Shown: positions 27,125-35,385 of the stretch, in pieces
How positions within the stretch are numbered: position 1 is the stretch's first letter
Layout of the letters: every line of letters begins with the position of its first letter
Source: Sphaerisporangium sp040649355
GTDB lineage: Bacteria > Actinomycetota > Actinomycetes > Streptosporangiales > Streptosporangiaceae
NCBI RefSeq assembly: GCF_043197795.1
Contig: NZ_JBICTU010000030.1
Location: 1-64,000 of the forward strand
Length of the DNA: 64,000 bases
Reading direction: 5' to 3'
Program-made: the position numbers and the translations under genes
The notes under the pieces: model-generated
What the model was told of the DNA's origin: nothing
Databases searched by the model: none
The model's input: the letters and a program-made list of their open reading frames with translations, nothing else

Positions 27125-27970
27125 ATGACCATGAGACGTTTGCTCACGTCGTCGGCGGTGGGGCTGGCCGCGCTCACGGTCCTGGCGGAGGCGCCCCCCT
27201 GCCTCGCCGGACGGACGCCGGAGCCGCCCCCGCCCGCAGGGGACCGGCCCGCCATCCGGTCGGTGCGGGTCCATCCGCGTACCCCGGTGGCCGGGCCCAA
27301 GGGCGCGGTGAGGCTGGTGGTCGAGGTGGTGGCCAGGGGCGTGGCCGGCCCGAATGGGGTGACCCTGCGGGTGGAGCCCGGCGGGCGGCGGGGCCGCTCC
27401 CATCCCTCCACCCCGTCCCGCCTCGGGGGCGGCACGCCCTGGGCTCCCGGCGGCCCCAGCCCCCTGGCCCCCCGCGACGCCGAGGGCCCGGTGCCCGTCG
27501 CCGGGCAGGGCGGCCAGGGGTGGGAGATGTGGAGGTTCAACCCTCCCGTCGGCCTCACCCGGTGGTACCCCTCGGGCCGGTGGCGGGCGATCGCGACCGC
27601 CAGGAACGCGCGGGGCGCGCGCGTCACCGCGTCCGCGTCGTTCCTGTTCAAGAAGGCGACGACGCTCAGCGGGATCCAGGTGGGCCGCGTGAGGAAGCGG
27701 GCGCGGGCCGTACGGCTGAGCGGGACGCTCATGCGCGTCGACCCGACCGGCAGGTTCGACTACTGGTCCTTCCCGAGGCAGCGCGTGACGTTGCAGCTCA
27801 GAACGCACGGCAAAGGACCGTGGAAGACCGTGGCCAAGGCCAGGACCAATGGGGACGGCCACTTCACCAGGCGAGTAAAGCGGGCACGTGGCACGTGGCG
27901 CGTCTTCTATCCAGGAACACACCATTACGCCCATATTTCGGCCTTGGTGAGACATGTGGCTCATAATTAG
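27125..27970 (+). CDS. Secreted Ig-like-repeat protein (paralogue of the next gene)
   Basis: 281 residues with a signal peptide (5-28, ending near CLAGR). Two beta-rich halves follow: RSVRVHPRTPVAGPKGAVRL and the C-terminal ATTLSGIQVGRVRKRARAVR; a Pro/Gly-rich linker lies between (about 95-135). The same plan (ITGF...KKGRKLSLSGKL, W-rich end) is found in the downstream gene, so they arose by duplication. Function unknown; cell-surface or secreted. Confidence 0.75.
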   Translation: MTMRRLLTSSAVGLAALTVLAEAPPCLAGRTPEPPPPAGDRPAIRSVRVHPRTPVAGPKGAVRLVVEVVARGVAGPNGVTLRVEPGGRRGRSHPSTPSRLGGGTPWAPGGPSPLAPRDAEGPVPVAGQGGQGWEMWRFNPPVGLTRWYPSGRWRAIATARNARGARVTASASFLFKKATTLSGIQVGRVRKRARAVRLSGTLMRVDPTGRFDYWSFPRQRVTLQLRTHGKGPWKTVAKARTNGDGHFTRRVKRARGTWRVFYPGTHHYAHISALVRHVAHN

Positions 27971-28129
27971 GACAAACGGTCATATATCTGGGCATGTGAG
28001 ATAGTAAAGTGTCCAATTTGTGATCATTTTCTGGGAGTTTCCTGGCAACTTTTTGATGCCTTAAAGCGTCTATGACGTAGGCACACCCCCAATTGGGATG
28101 CCTTTCTCTACGGGGAGAGGAAGTTCCGC

Positions 28130-28963
28130 ATGATGAAACGCATCGCTACCGCCCTGGTAGCGGCCGCCATGGGCGCTTCGGCGTTCAGTGTGGCGGCGCC
28201 GGCGCTGGCGGATGCAGCGCCGGAGTCCACCGCGGTGAGCATCGAGTCCATCAGGGTGACCCCGGACCCGGTGGTCATCCGTGGAAACGATCACGTCGCG
28301 GTGACGGCCACGGTCGAGACCGTGGGCGCCGAGGACGTGAAGTTCGACTTCGAGCCGACGGGACGGGGTGGGCAGCCCGACTGCAACCCCTGCCCGGGGG
28401 CCGCGAAGGCGTCCAGTGGCGAGTCGAAGACCTGGGCCAGGACGATCGTTCTCGACCGGCACGATCCGGACGGGAAGTGGGTCGTCTACGTCGAGGCCAC
28501 CGGCAAGGACGGCAAGGTCGCGAGGGCCAAGTCCTCCTTCTACGTGAAGGTCGCGCAGGACCAGTACCGTGGTCCGCGCGCGACGCGGATCACGGGGTTC
28601 GACGCGAGCCCCGAGCCCGTCAAGAAGGGTCGCAAGCTGTCGCTCTCGGGCAAGCTTGAGACGGCCCGGTGCTACGGCGACTGGTGGTGGGACGGCGACG
28701 CCTACGTTGTGGGCGGCAACCGTTGCCACGACGACTACCGCTGGCACAGCTGGCGTCAGCTCGGCTGGCAGAACATCAAGGTGTACTTCCACCCGGCACA
28801 CGGTGGCAAGTGGGAGTACGTCGACACGATCGAGACCAACCCGGACGGAAGCTTCTACACGAAGATCCCGGCCTACTGGTCCGGCACGTGGAAGGTCGTG
28901 TTCGAGGGCTCGCGCGGCCTGTACGGGTCGTCGGCGACCGACTACGTGAAGGTCGTCCGCTAG
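28130..28963 (+). CDS. Secreted protein with two Ig-like domains
   Basis: 277 residues. Signal peptide 1-27 (AAPALADAA cleavage). Domain 1 (about 36-145) begins SIESIRVTPDPVVIRGNDHV; domain 2 (about 150-277) begins ATRITGFDASPEPVKKGRKL and contains a Trp-rich stretch (GDWWWDGDAY, YRWHSWRQLGW) and paired cysteines. GGGGAGAGGAAG precedes the ATG. It is a diverged tandem copy of the preceding gene, separated by an AT-rich 159-bp region probably holding its own promoter. Confidence 0.8.
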   Translation: MMKRIATALVAAAMGASAFSVAAPALADAAPESTAVSIESIRVTPDPVVIRGNDHVAVTATVETVGAEDVKFDFEPTGRGGQPDCNPCPGAAKASSGESKTWARTIVLDRHDPDGKWVVYVEATGKDGKVARAKSSFYVKVAQDQYRGPRATRITGFDASPEPVKKGRKLSLSGKLETARCYGDWWWDGDAYVVGGNRCHDDYRWHSWRQLGWQNIKVYFHPAHGGKWEYVDTIETNPDGSFYTKIPAYWSGTWKVVFEGSRGLYGSSATDYVKVVR

Positions 28964-28983
28964 TCCTTGCTCTGATCGACCGG

Positions 28984-29018
28984 ACGCCCGGCCCCTGGAA
29001 CTCCCAGGAGCCGGGCGT
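28984..29018 (+). terminator. Intrinsic terminator hairpin after the Ig-like gene
   Basis: 15-bp stem with one mismatch (ACGCCCGGCCCCTGG / CCAGGAGCCGGGCGT), 5-nt loop, 20 bp after the stop codon. Confidence 0.75.
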
Positions 29019-29173
29019 TCCGGCCGTTCAGGGCCGTTGTGGGGCCGCTGTGGACCGCTGTGGGCCCGTCCCCGCCGAACCCCGGGACGCGAGCGGCCGG
29101 CCGTCCGTCCTATCCTTCGAAATGGGCGCGCCGACGGGGGCGTCCGAAGGGGATCCGGGAGGGGGAGAGCGCC

Positions 29174-29638
29174 ATGTCCGAAGGCCACGCCGCATCAGGG
29201 GATCCGTTCCACCGGCGCCTTCACCACGTGGGGCCCGGCGATCTCAGCGCCGAGACGGCCCAGACCGCCGGTATGTCCCGCCGTGCCGCCATCAGCGACA
29301 CCACCGTGGGGTCGAGCAGGCTGTGGATGGGGCAGACCCACGTCGCCCCCGCCACCGTCTCGGCCAACCACCACCACGGCGACTCCGAGACCGCCATCTA
29401 CGTGGTCAGCGGGACGCCGTCGTTCGTCTTCCTCGACCTCGACGGCGACGAGCCGCGCGAGGTGCGCATCGAGGCCCGGCCGGGCGACTACGTCTTCGTG
29501 CCGCCGTTCGTGCCCCACCGCGAGGAGAACCCCGACCCGGACAACGAGGCCGTCGTCGTGATCGCGCGCAGCACCCAGGAGGCGATCGTGGTGAACCTTC
29601 CCGACCTCCGCCCGCCCGCGGGGGACGCGGGGGCCTAG
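29174..29638 (+). CDS. Cupin-domain protein
   Basis: 154 residues, single cupin. The metal motif is SANHHHGDSETAIYVVSG (motif 1, two His and Glu), with motif 2 in PGDYVFVPPFVPHREENP (His). It probably binds a divalent metal; no substrate can be named. GGGAGGGGGAG precedes the ATG at 29174. Its stop overlaps the convergent downstream gene by 4 bp. Confidence 0.85.
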   Translation: MSEGHAASGDPFHRRLHHVGPGDLSAETAQTAGMSRRAAISDTTVGSSRLWMGQTHVAPATVSANHHHGDSETAIYVVSGTPSFVFLDLDGDEPREVRIEARPGDYVFVPPFVPHREENPDPDNEAVVVIARSTQEAIVVNLPDLRPPAGDAGA

Positions 29639-29970
29639 GCCTCCGGCGCGGCCGGGTCGTCCCGCCGCTCCGGCAGGGCCTCGATGCCCCGCGCGAGCTC
29701 CAGGGCCGTCAGGTCGAGCGCGCTCAGCGTGAAGATGTTCGCGATCTGCTCAAGGGGCATCCCGGTGTCCCCGAGCTGGGTCATCGTGACCGCGGTCCGC
29801 AGGAAGACGCGGCCGATGACCACCTCGTCCACGTCGGGCATGTCCTTGCGGAAGAAGTCGGCGAGCTGCTGACCCACCTCGCGGTCGGCGTGGACTCGTG
29901 GATCGTTGAGCTCGGGGCTGGACAGGATGTCAACCAGATCCCTGCGCTCGTCTTCCGTGAGCTTGCTCAA
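29635..29970 (-). CDS. Small conserved hypothetical protein
   Basis: 111 residues, acidic and largely helical (MSKLTEDERRDLVDILSSPE; LGDTGMPLEQIANIFTLSAL). The start is TTG at 29970 with GGGAGG 5 nt upstream. No transmembrane segment or known domain is recognised. The segment MTQLGDTGMPLEQIANIF could be an HTH-like helix pair but this is not secure. Confidence 0.65.
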   Translation of the reverse strand: MSKLTEDERRDLVDILSSPELNDPRVHADREVGQQLADFFRKDMPDVDEVVIGRVFLRTAVTMTQLGDTGMPLEQIANIFTLSALDLTALELARGIEALPERRDDPAAPEA

Positions 29971-30114
29971 AGGTCGCCTCCCGCAGCGATGTCGTTATTG
30001 GGAGACTATGCGCTCGGGACTCTTGGGAAAATGCCTCCGGTCCTCCGATGATCGGCTGGCGTAGGGACGATCGGACGTCCGTCCCTGCCGCCGGCCGGAT
30101 CAGGAAGGGCACGC

Positions 30115-30423
30115 TCAGGACGAGACGGCGTCGACAAGCTTGCGACGCTGCTGGACGCCGAGGCCGCCGATGCGCCGCTTGTCGTCGACGCCGGCGCGCT
30201 CCATCAGCGCGGCGGCCTTGGTCGGGCCGATGCCCGAGAGGGCGCGGAGAGCCTGGGAGACCTTGATCTTCTTCGCGGTGTCGTCCTCGCGCTTGAGGAG
30301 CTCGGCCAGGGTCAGGTCGCCGGTCTTCAGCTGGGCCAGAAGCGCGGCGCGGGCCTGCCGGGCCTCGGTCGCCTTGACCAGGGCCGCCTGGCGCTGTTCG
30401 GGGGTGAGAACGGGGAGGGCCAT
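30115..30423 (-). CDS. Actinobacterial IHF-like protein (mIHF/sIHF paralogue)
   Basis: 102 residues, AAGGAG at good spacing before the ATG at 30423. MALPVLTPEQRQAALVKATE is the typical sIHF opening, and the H2TH-like end has the glycine-turn motif ALSGIGPTKAAALMERAGV and RRIGGLGVQQRRKL. It should bind and bend DNA as a nucleoid protein. The housekeeping sIHF gene normally sits beside gmk/rpoZ; here the neighbours are unrelated, so this is probably an extra paralogue. Confidence 0.85.
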   Translation of the reverse strand: MALPVLTPEQRQAALVKATEARQARAALLAQLKTGDLTLAELLKREDDTAKKIKVSQALRALSGIGPTKAAALMERAGVDDKRRIGGLGVQQRRKLVDAVSS

Positions 30424-30679
30424 GGGGGTTCTCCTTGGGGGGTCGATGTCGTGTAGGGCCGTGTGACCGGCCGTTACTGCGGTCGGCAAGTGTGTTACCC
30501 CCACTACGGGCGTTAATCATGGTTCTGCGGGTCGATGCCACGATCTGAGTGGATCTGTCCCTGCGGGGCGCAATCCGTACAAGTCCTGAAATTTGGGCCT
30601 TCTAAGTTCGGACGGATGACCTGACTCTCAGTGCAGGCGCGTGACAAACCCCAGAGCGCGCGCCTGAGGGAGGAATCAG

Positions 30680-31954
30680 GTGAGACGTCGTCTGCTCATC
30701 GGGCTGGCGGTCCTGGCGCTGTTGTGCGCGAGCGGGATCACCGGTGCGGGGGCCTCCTCGGAGCCGCTCCCGAGCAACCAGTATCGCGTCGAGGGCCCGA
30801 GCACGCCCCAGCAGCGGACCACGATCGCGGCGACCGGCGCCGCGATCGACGAGGTCACCGGCACGTCCGTCGTGGTCACCGCGTCGGAGACCGAGATCGC
30901 CGAGATCAAGCGGCTCGGCTACGCGGTCACGCGCATCCCGCGCCCGTTATCCCCGACCCTGCCCAAGCCGCAGGACTTCCCATCGGCCGACTCCGGGTAC
31001 CACAACTACGCGGAGTTGACCACGCTGGTGAACCAGGTGGTCGCCGGCTATCCGTCCATCGCCAAGAAGTACAGCTACGGCACCTCCTACGGAGGCCGCG
31101 ACCTGATCGCCGTCAAGATCAGTGACAACGTCGCGACCGACGAGAGCGAGCCCGAGGTGCTGTTCACCGCCCACCAGCACGCCCGTGAGCACCTGACCGT
31201 CGAGATGGCGATCTACCTGCTCAACCTGTTCACCGGCGGCTACGGATCCGACAGCAGGATCACCAACCTGGTGAACTCGCGGGAGATCTGGATCCTTCCC
31301 GACCTCAACCCCGACGGCGGCGAGTACGACATCGCCTCCGGCTCCTACCGCTCCTGGCGCAAGAACCGGCAGCCCAACTCCGGCTCCTCCTACGTGGGCA
31401 CCGACCTCAACCGCAACTGGGCGTACAAGTGGGGCTGCTGCGGCGGATCCTCCGGCTCCACCTCCAGCGAGACCTACCGGGGCGCGTCCGCGGAGTCGGC
31501 GCCCGAGGTGAAGGCGGTGGCCGACTTCGTGCGCGGCCGGGTCGTCGGCGGCAAGCAGCAGATCAAGTCCAACATCGACTTCCACACCTACTCCGAGCTG
31601 ATCCTGTGGCCGTACGGCTACACCTACAGCGACACCGCGACCGGCCTGACCCAGGACGACCACGACGCGTTCGCCACCCTCGGCCAGAACATGGCCGGCA
31701 CCAACGGCTACACCGCGCAGCAGGCCAGCGACCTCTACATCACCGACGGCTCCATCGACGACTGGCTGTGGGGCACCTACAAGATCTTCAGCTATACCTT
31801 CGAGATGTACCCGAGGGGCTCCTCGCCGGGCTTCTACCCGCCGGACGAGCAGATCGTGACCCAGACCACGCGCAACAAGGAGGCGGTGCTCCGGTTCCTG
31901 GAGTACTCCGACTGCGTCTACCGCATCATCGGCAAGGCCGCGCAGTACTGCTGA
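30680..31954 (+). CDS. Secreted zinc carboxypeptidase (M14)
   Basis: 424 residues, GTG start with GGGAGG upstream. Signal peptide 1-25. A propeptide-like region precedes the M14 domain (about 105-415). Zn ligands His and Glu are in AHQHAREHLTVE, and the third His in SNIDFHTYSELILWPYGY. The catalytic Glu is in SYTFEMYPRG and the substrate-binding Arg in TDLNRNWAYKWG. It releases C-terminal residues from peptides outside the cell. It resembles the Streptomyces carboxypeptidase T/SG group. A hairpin terminator follows. Confidence 0.93.
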   Translation: MRRRLLIGLAVLALLCASGITGAGASSEPLPSNQYRVEGPSTPQQRTTIAATGAAIDEVTGTSVVVTASETEIAEIKRLGYAVTRIPRPLSPTLPKPQDFPSADSGYHNYAELTTLVNQVVAGYPSIAKKYSYGTSYGGRDLIAVKISDNVATDESEPEVLFTAHQHAREHLTVEMAIYLLNLFTGGYGSDSRITNLVNSREIWILPDLNPDGGEYDIASGSYRSWRKNRQPNSGSSYVGTDLNRNWAYKWGCCGGSSGSTSSETYRGASAESAPEVKAVADFVRGRVVGGKQQIKSNIDFHTYSELILWPYGYTYSDTATGLTQDDHDAFATLGQNMAGTNGYTAQQASDLYITDGSIDDWLWGTYKIFSYTFEMYPRGSSPGFYPPDEQIVTQTTRNKEAVLRFLEYSDCVYRIIGKAAQYC

Positions 31955-32002
31955 GCGCGCGCGCCCGCAAGACCCTCTGAGGACCATCCCGGTCACCCTG
32001 AG

Positions 32003-32037
32003 GCCGCCGGTACCGGCCAAAAGCCGGTATCGGCGGT
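32003..32037 (+). terminator. Terminator hairpin after the carboxypeptidase
   Basis: GCCGCCGGTACCGGC / GCCGGTATCGGCGGT, 15-bp stem with two G-T pairs and a 5-nt CAAAA loop, about 48 bp after the stop. Confidence 0.7.
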
Positions 32038-32072
32038 ACGGATCCGGCGCTCCACCGGGACGCGTGTGTAAG

Positions 32073-32132
32073 AAATCGAAGGAGGCCAGCGGGATACTGC
32101 ATGGTCCTGCGAGTCCGGGCTTCGTACGTTGC
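32073..32132 (+). promoter_or_regulatory. Promoter/operator element, copy 1 of the sugar locus
   Basis: Blocks AAATCGAAGG (32073), CGGGA (32090), TGCATGGTC (32098) and TTCGTAC (32121), with spacings identical to those of a second copy at 35321. TACGTT (32125-32130) fits a TANNNT -10 box; TGCATGGTC covers the -35 region. It lies upstream of the permease operon. The divergent XylR-like regulator is the likely binder. Confidence 0.7.
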
Positions 32133-32258
32133 TCCAACAACGGACACGCTGCTGATACGGCACCGTAACCGTTTATGTGCCTTTCCCGTACTTAACGGGA
32201 GAAAAGGTACATATGGGTGCAACATGGCAGAAATGCCACGAGGAGAAGGGAGCCGGCG

Positions 32259-32423
32259 ATGATCCATCGGTCCCCCCGGAAAACGCGGCCGGCCACAGCC
32301 CTCGGGGGCGCCGTGGGGCCCACCGCCTGCCCCGAGGCGTTCAGCGCGGGCGCCGACGAGGAGCTCAGGGCCGGCATCACGGCCAAGCCGGTGTCCGAGA
32401 CCGGTGCGGGTGGTCGAGGGTGA
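32259..32423 (+). pseudogene. 54-codon ORF, probable collapsed remnant of a solute-binding lipoprotein gene
   Basis: It has a strong ribosome binding site (GGAGAAGGGAG) and a stop overlapping the permease start (GTGA), exactly where a binding-protein gene normally sits. The first 24 residues resemble a lipoprotein signal (basic RSPRKTRP, then GGAVGPTAC). The next part, AGADEELRAGITAKPV, resembles the C-terminus of the binding protein at 39303 (AGLDKAFKSDVTAGL). This suggests an internal deletion that fused both ends. It may still serve in translational coupling. Confidence 0.5.
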
Positions 32424-33328
32424 CCACGATGATCCTCTCGGACGAGGGCCGCCGCCGGCTGCGCAAGCGGCGTCTGGTGGCCATCGCCTTCGTCTTCCCG
32501 GCGCTGGCGATCAACCTGCTGGTCATCGCCGGTCCGGCGGTGAGCAGCCTCTACTACGCCTGGACCGACTGGAACGGCTTCTCCGCCCCCAACTTCACCG
32601 GCCTGGAGAACGCCCGGCGGCTGGTCGAGGACCCGACCTTCTGGAACGCCCTCGGCCACAACTTCATCTGGCTGGTGCTGTTCCTGACCGTCCCGATGGT
32701 CATGGGCCTGGTCGGGGCGTTCATGTTGTCGCGGGTCCGCCGCGGCGCCTCCCTGTTCCGGGTGGTCTTCTTCATCCCGTACGTGATCGCCAGCGTCGTG
32801 AACGCGCAGATCTGGAAGAGCCTGCTCGACCCGGCCACCGGCATCGCCGCGCAGCTCGACAAGGTGGGCATCACCTGGCTCAACGACGTCTACTTCTTCG
32901 GCGACTCGAACATGTCGCTCTACAGCGTCGCGTTCGTCGACAACTGGCACTTCTGGGGCTTCCTGGTGGTGCTGTTCCTGGCCGCCATGCAGGGTGTCGA
33001 CCCTTCGTTGTTCGAGGCGGCCCGGATCGACGGGGCCGGCCCGTTCCGCGAGTTCTGGCACGTCACGCTGCCCGGCATCCGGGCGACGCTGATGTTCGCC
33101 ATCATGATCATCTCGCTCGGTTCGCTGCTGGCCTTCGACTACTCCTTCGCGCTCACCGGCGGCGGCCCGGCCGGATCCAGTGACCTGGTGTCTTTGCTGG
33201 TCAACCGGACCGCGTTCACCGCGCTCGAACCCGGCTACGCCTCGTTCATGGCGCTGGCGATCTCGCTGCTCGGCGGCGTCTTCCTGGTGATCTTCCACTT
33301 CATCCGCAGAAACGAGGACTCGCGGTGA
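32420..33328 (+). CDS. Carbohydrate ABC transporter permease (MalF/UgpA type)
   Basis: 302 residues with six hydrophobic segments. The EAA loop is EAARIDGAGPFREFWHVTLPG (about 195-215), which docks onto the ATPase. GTG start at 32420 overlapping the preceding ORF; an ATG at 32429 is an alternative. It pairs with the next permease (4-bp overlap) and the lipoprotein at 39303. No ATPase is encoded in the locus, so a shared MsiK-like ATPase is inferred. Confidence 0.93.
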   Translation: MTTMILSDEGRRRLRKRRLVAIAFVFPALAINLLVIAGPAVSSLYYAWTDWNGFSAPNFTGLENARRLVEDPTFWNALGHNFIWLVLFLTVPMVMGLVGAFMLSRVRRGASLFRVVFFIPYVIASVVNAQIWKSLLDPATGIAAQLDKVGITWLNDVYFFGDSNMSLYSVAFVDNWHFWGFLVVLFLAAMQGVDPSLFEAARIDGAGPFREFWHVTLPGIRATLMFAIMIISLGSLLAFDYSFALTGGGPAGSSDLVSLLVNRTAFTALEPGYASFMALAISLLGGVFLVIFHFIRRNEDSR

Positions 33329-34164
33329 TCTCCAGGACGTCGGGCGGGGTCCGGCGGACCCCCCTCTCCTACTTCGTGCTGATCCTTCTGGCGCTGTTCG
33401 CCGGGCTGCCCCTGCTGATCCTGGTGTTCAACTCGTTCAAGTCGAACCTGGAACTCGGCGAGAACCCGCTGGGCCTGCCCTCGGGCCTGGAGTTCGGCAA
33501 CTACACCGAGGCCTGGACGCGGGGCAGCATCGGCCGGGGCATGTGGAACAGCGTCATCCTGGTGGGCGGCACCGTGATCGGCACCTGCGTGTGCGCGGGC
33601 GCGGCGGCCTACTCGATGGCACGGCTCGACCTGCCGTTCAAGCGGGGCGTGGAGAACTACCTGTTCGTGGTGATCTCCCTGCCGGTGCAGATGTTCATCG
33701 TGCCCCTGTTCTTCCTCTGGTCGAACCTGGCCCTGATCGACAGCCTGTTCGGCCTGATCATCATCTACGTGGCGCTGAACACGCCGTTCTCGGTGCTGCT
33801 GTTGCGCACGTTCCTGGTCGGCATCCCGAGGGAGCTCGACGAGGCGGCCAGGATCGACGGCGCCAACGAGTGGCAGATCGCCTGGCGCGTCATCCTGCCC
33901 CTGGCCAGACCGGGGCTGCTGACCGTGGGGCTGGTGGCGGGCCTCGGGGCGTACTCGGAACTGCTCTTCGCGGTCATCTTCGTGACCACGCCGGAGAAGC
34001 TGCCGATGGCCACCGCGCTGCTCCAGTACAGCCAGGGGCACACCCAGCTCTTCGGGCTGGTCAACGCGGCGGCGGTCATCATGACACTGCCCGCCGTGGT
34101 GCTGTTCCTGTTCATGCAGCGCAAGTTCATCGCGGGCCTGGCCAGCGGTGGAGTGAAGGGTTAG
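33325..34164 (+). CDS. Carbohydrate ABC transporter permease (MalG/UgpE type)
   Basis: 279 residues, six hydrophobic segments, EAA loop EAARIDGANEWQIAWRVILP. The GTG start overlaps the upstream permease stop by 4 bp. The stop overlaps the convergent regulator gene by 4 bp. Together with the first permease it forms the membrane channel of a CUT1-type sugar importer. Confidence 0.93.
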   Translation: MISRTSGGVRRTPLSYFVLILLALFAGLPLLILVFNSFKSNLELGENPLGLPSGLEFGNYTEAWTRGSIGRGMWNSVILVGGTVIGTCVCAGAAAYSMARLDLPFKRGVENYLFVVISLPVQMFIVPLFFLWSNLALIDSLFGLIIIYVALNTPFSVLLLRTFLVGIPRELDEAARIDGANEWQIAWRVILPLARPGLLTVGLVAGLGAYSELLFAVIFVTTPEKLPMATALLQYSQGHTQLFGLVNAAAVIMTLPAVVLFLFMQRKFIAGLASGGVKG

Positions 34165-35306
34165 GGCGAGCGGTGCGCCCGGCGGTACTCGCCCGGCGAC
34201 TTGCCGGTGAACTTCTTGAAAGCCACTCCCATGTACTCGGAGTGGCTGAAGTTCATCCGCCCGGCGAGCTGCGGCAACGACCAGTCGGTCTGGATCAGCA
34301 GGTCGGCGAGGCGCTCCATGCGGACCCGGGTGATCTCCTCGTGAACGGTACGGCCCAGCACCTGCGTGAACCGGTAGTCGAGCGAGCGCCGCGAGAGTCC
34401 CACGTGGCGCTGCACGGCCTCCACCGGCAGGCCGTCGTCGACGCGGTCCCGGATGAGCTGGAGCGCGCAGGCCACGATCGGGTCGTCGACGGCCAGGATG
34501 TCGCTCGACTGCCGGGTGACCACCCGGAGCGGCTCGATCAGGTGCAGCTTCGGCGCGAGGGCCTGGCCGGACATCATCTGGTCGAGCAGCGAGGCGGCCA
34601 GGAAACCGGTGTGGGTGGTGTCGGGCTGGATGCTCGACAGCGGCGGCGTGGTCAGGTTGCAGATCAGCTCGTCGTTGTCGACGCCCAGCACCGCGACGGT
34701 GTCCGGCACCGCCAGGCCGGCGATCTTGCAGGCTTCCAGGATCTCCTGCCCGGCGATGTCGTAGCAGGCCAGCACGCCCACCGGCTTGGGCAGCCCGAGC
34801 AGCCAGCCGGCCATCGCCTCCCGTTCGGCGGCCAGGTGGCGCGTGTGCTCCATCTGGAACCCGTGCGCGGCCAGGTCGTGCCGGGCGGCGTGCGCGAAGA
34901 ACCCGGTGCCGCGTTTCACCGACCAGCCGAACCGGGCGTCGCCGCAGTAGGCGACGTTCCTGAGCCCCCGTACGGCGAAGTGCTCGACGGCCAGCCGGGC
35001 GATCACGTCGTCGTCGGTCTCCACGCAGGGCAACTCGGGCGCCAGATAGGCGGCGCTCAGGTCGACGGCGGGCACCCCGAGGCGGCGCACCTGGCGGGCG
35101 GTCTCGGCGTTCTCGATGCGGGCGATCACCCCGTCGCCCTGCCAGCCGCCGAGCCACGACAGGTCGGTCTCCTGGCGGCTGTGCTCGCCCAGGTAGATCG
35201 ACCATCCGGGGTGGGTGACCAGGTACTGCTTGATGCCCACCAGCAGGCCTCTGGCGTACGCGTTGGAGGTCTCGACGAGCAGTGCGACGTGCCTGGTCTC
35301 CGGCAT
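34161..35306 (-). CDS. XylR-like regulator (LacI-type sensor plus AraC HTH)
   Basis: 381 residues. The N-terminal two thirds are a periplasmic-binding-protein-like sensor (VALLVETSNAYARGLLVGIK; VGVLACYDIAGQEILEACK; VAVLGVDNDELICNLTTPPL), typical of XylR of E. coli. The C-terminal part is a two-HTH AraC domain (about 280-378; LSRRSLDYRFTQVLG, LAGRMNFSHSEYMGVAFKKF). It should activate the flanking operons on binding a sugar or its derivative. It is divergent from the Gfo/Idh operon with a 79-bp gap that contains one copy of the shared element. Confidence 0.92.
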   Translation of the reverse strand: MPETRHVALLVETSNAYARGLLVGIKQYLVTHPGWSIYLGEHSRQETDLSWLGGWQGDGVIARIENAETARQVRRLGVPAVDLSAAYLAPELPCVETDDDVIARLAVEHFAVRGLRNVAYCGDARFGWSVKRGTGFFAHAARHDLAAHGFQMEHTRHLAAEREAMAGWLLGLPKPVGVLACYDIAGQEILEACKIAGLAVPDTVAVLGVDNDELICNLTTPPLSSIQPDTTHTGFLAASLLDQMMSGQALAPKLHLIEPLRVVTRQSSDILAVDDPIVACALQLIRDRVDDGLPVEAVQRHVGLSRRSLDYRFTQVLGRTVHEEITRVRMERLADLLIQTDWSLPQLAGRMNFSHSEYMGVAFKKFTGKSPGEYRRAHRSP

Positions 35307-35320
35307 TTTCGCAATGTACT

Positions 35321-35380
35321 AAATCGAAGGAAGGCTGCGGGAAATTGCATGGTCGCAGTTCAGCGTCGTTCGTACCTTTG
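35321..35380 (+). promoter_or_regulatory. Promoter/operator element, copy 2 of the sugar locus
   Basis: AAATCGAAGG (35321), CGGGA (35338), TGCATGGTC (35346) and TTCGTAC (35369), spaced exactly as in copy 1 (N15 and N14 between the three longer blocks). TACCTT at 35373-35378 fits a -10 box. The start codon of the first Gfo/Idh gene at 35386 lies at the expected transcription start, and no ribosome binding site is visible, so a leaderless transcript is inferred. Confidence 0.7.
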
Positions 35381-35385
35381 ACGCC

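Noticed and set aside
32177..32419. N-terminal extension of the first permease
   Set aside because: The extension is out-of-gene sequence; the GTG/ATG at 32420/32429 begins the conserved permease N-terminus.
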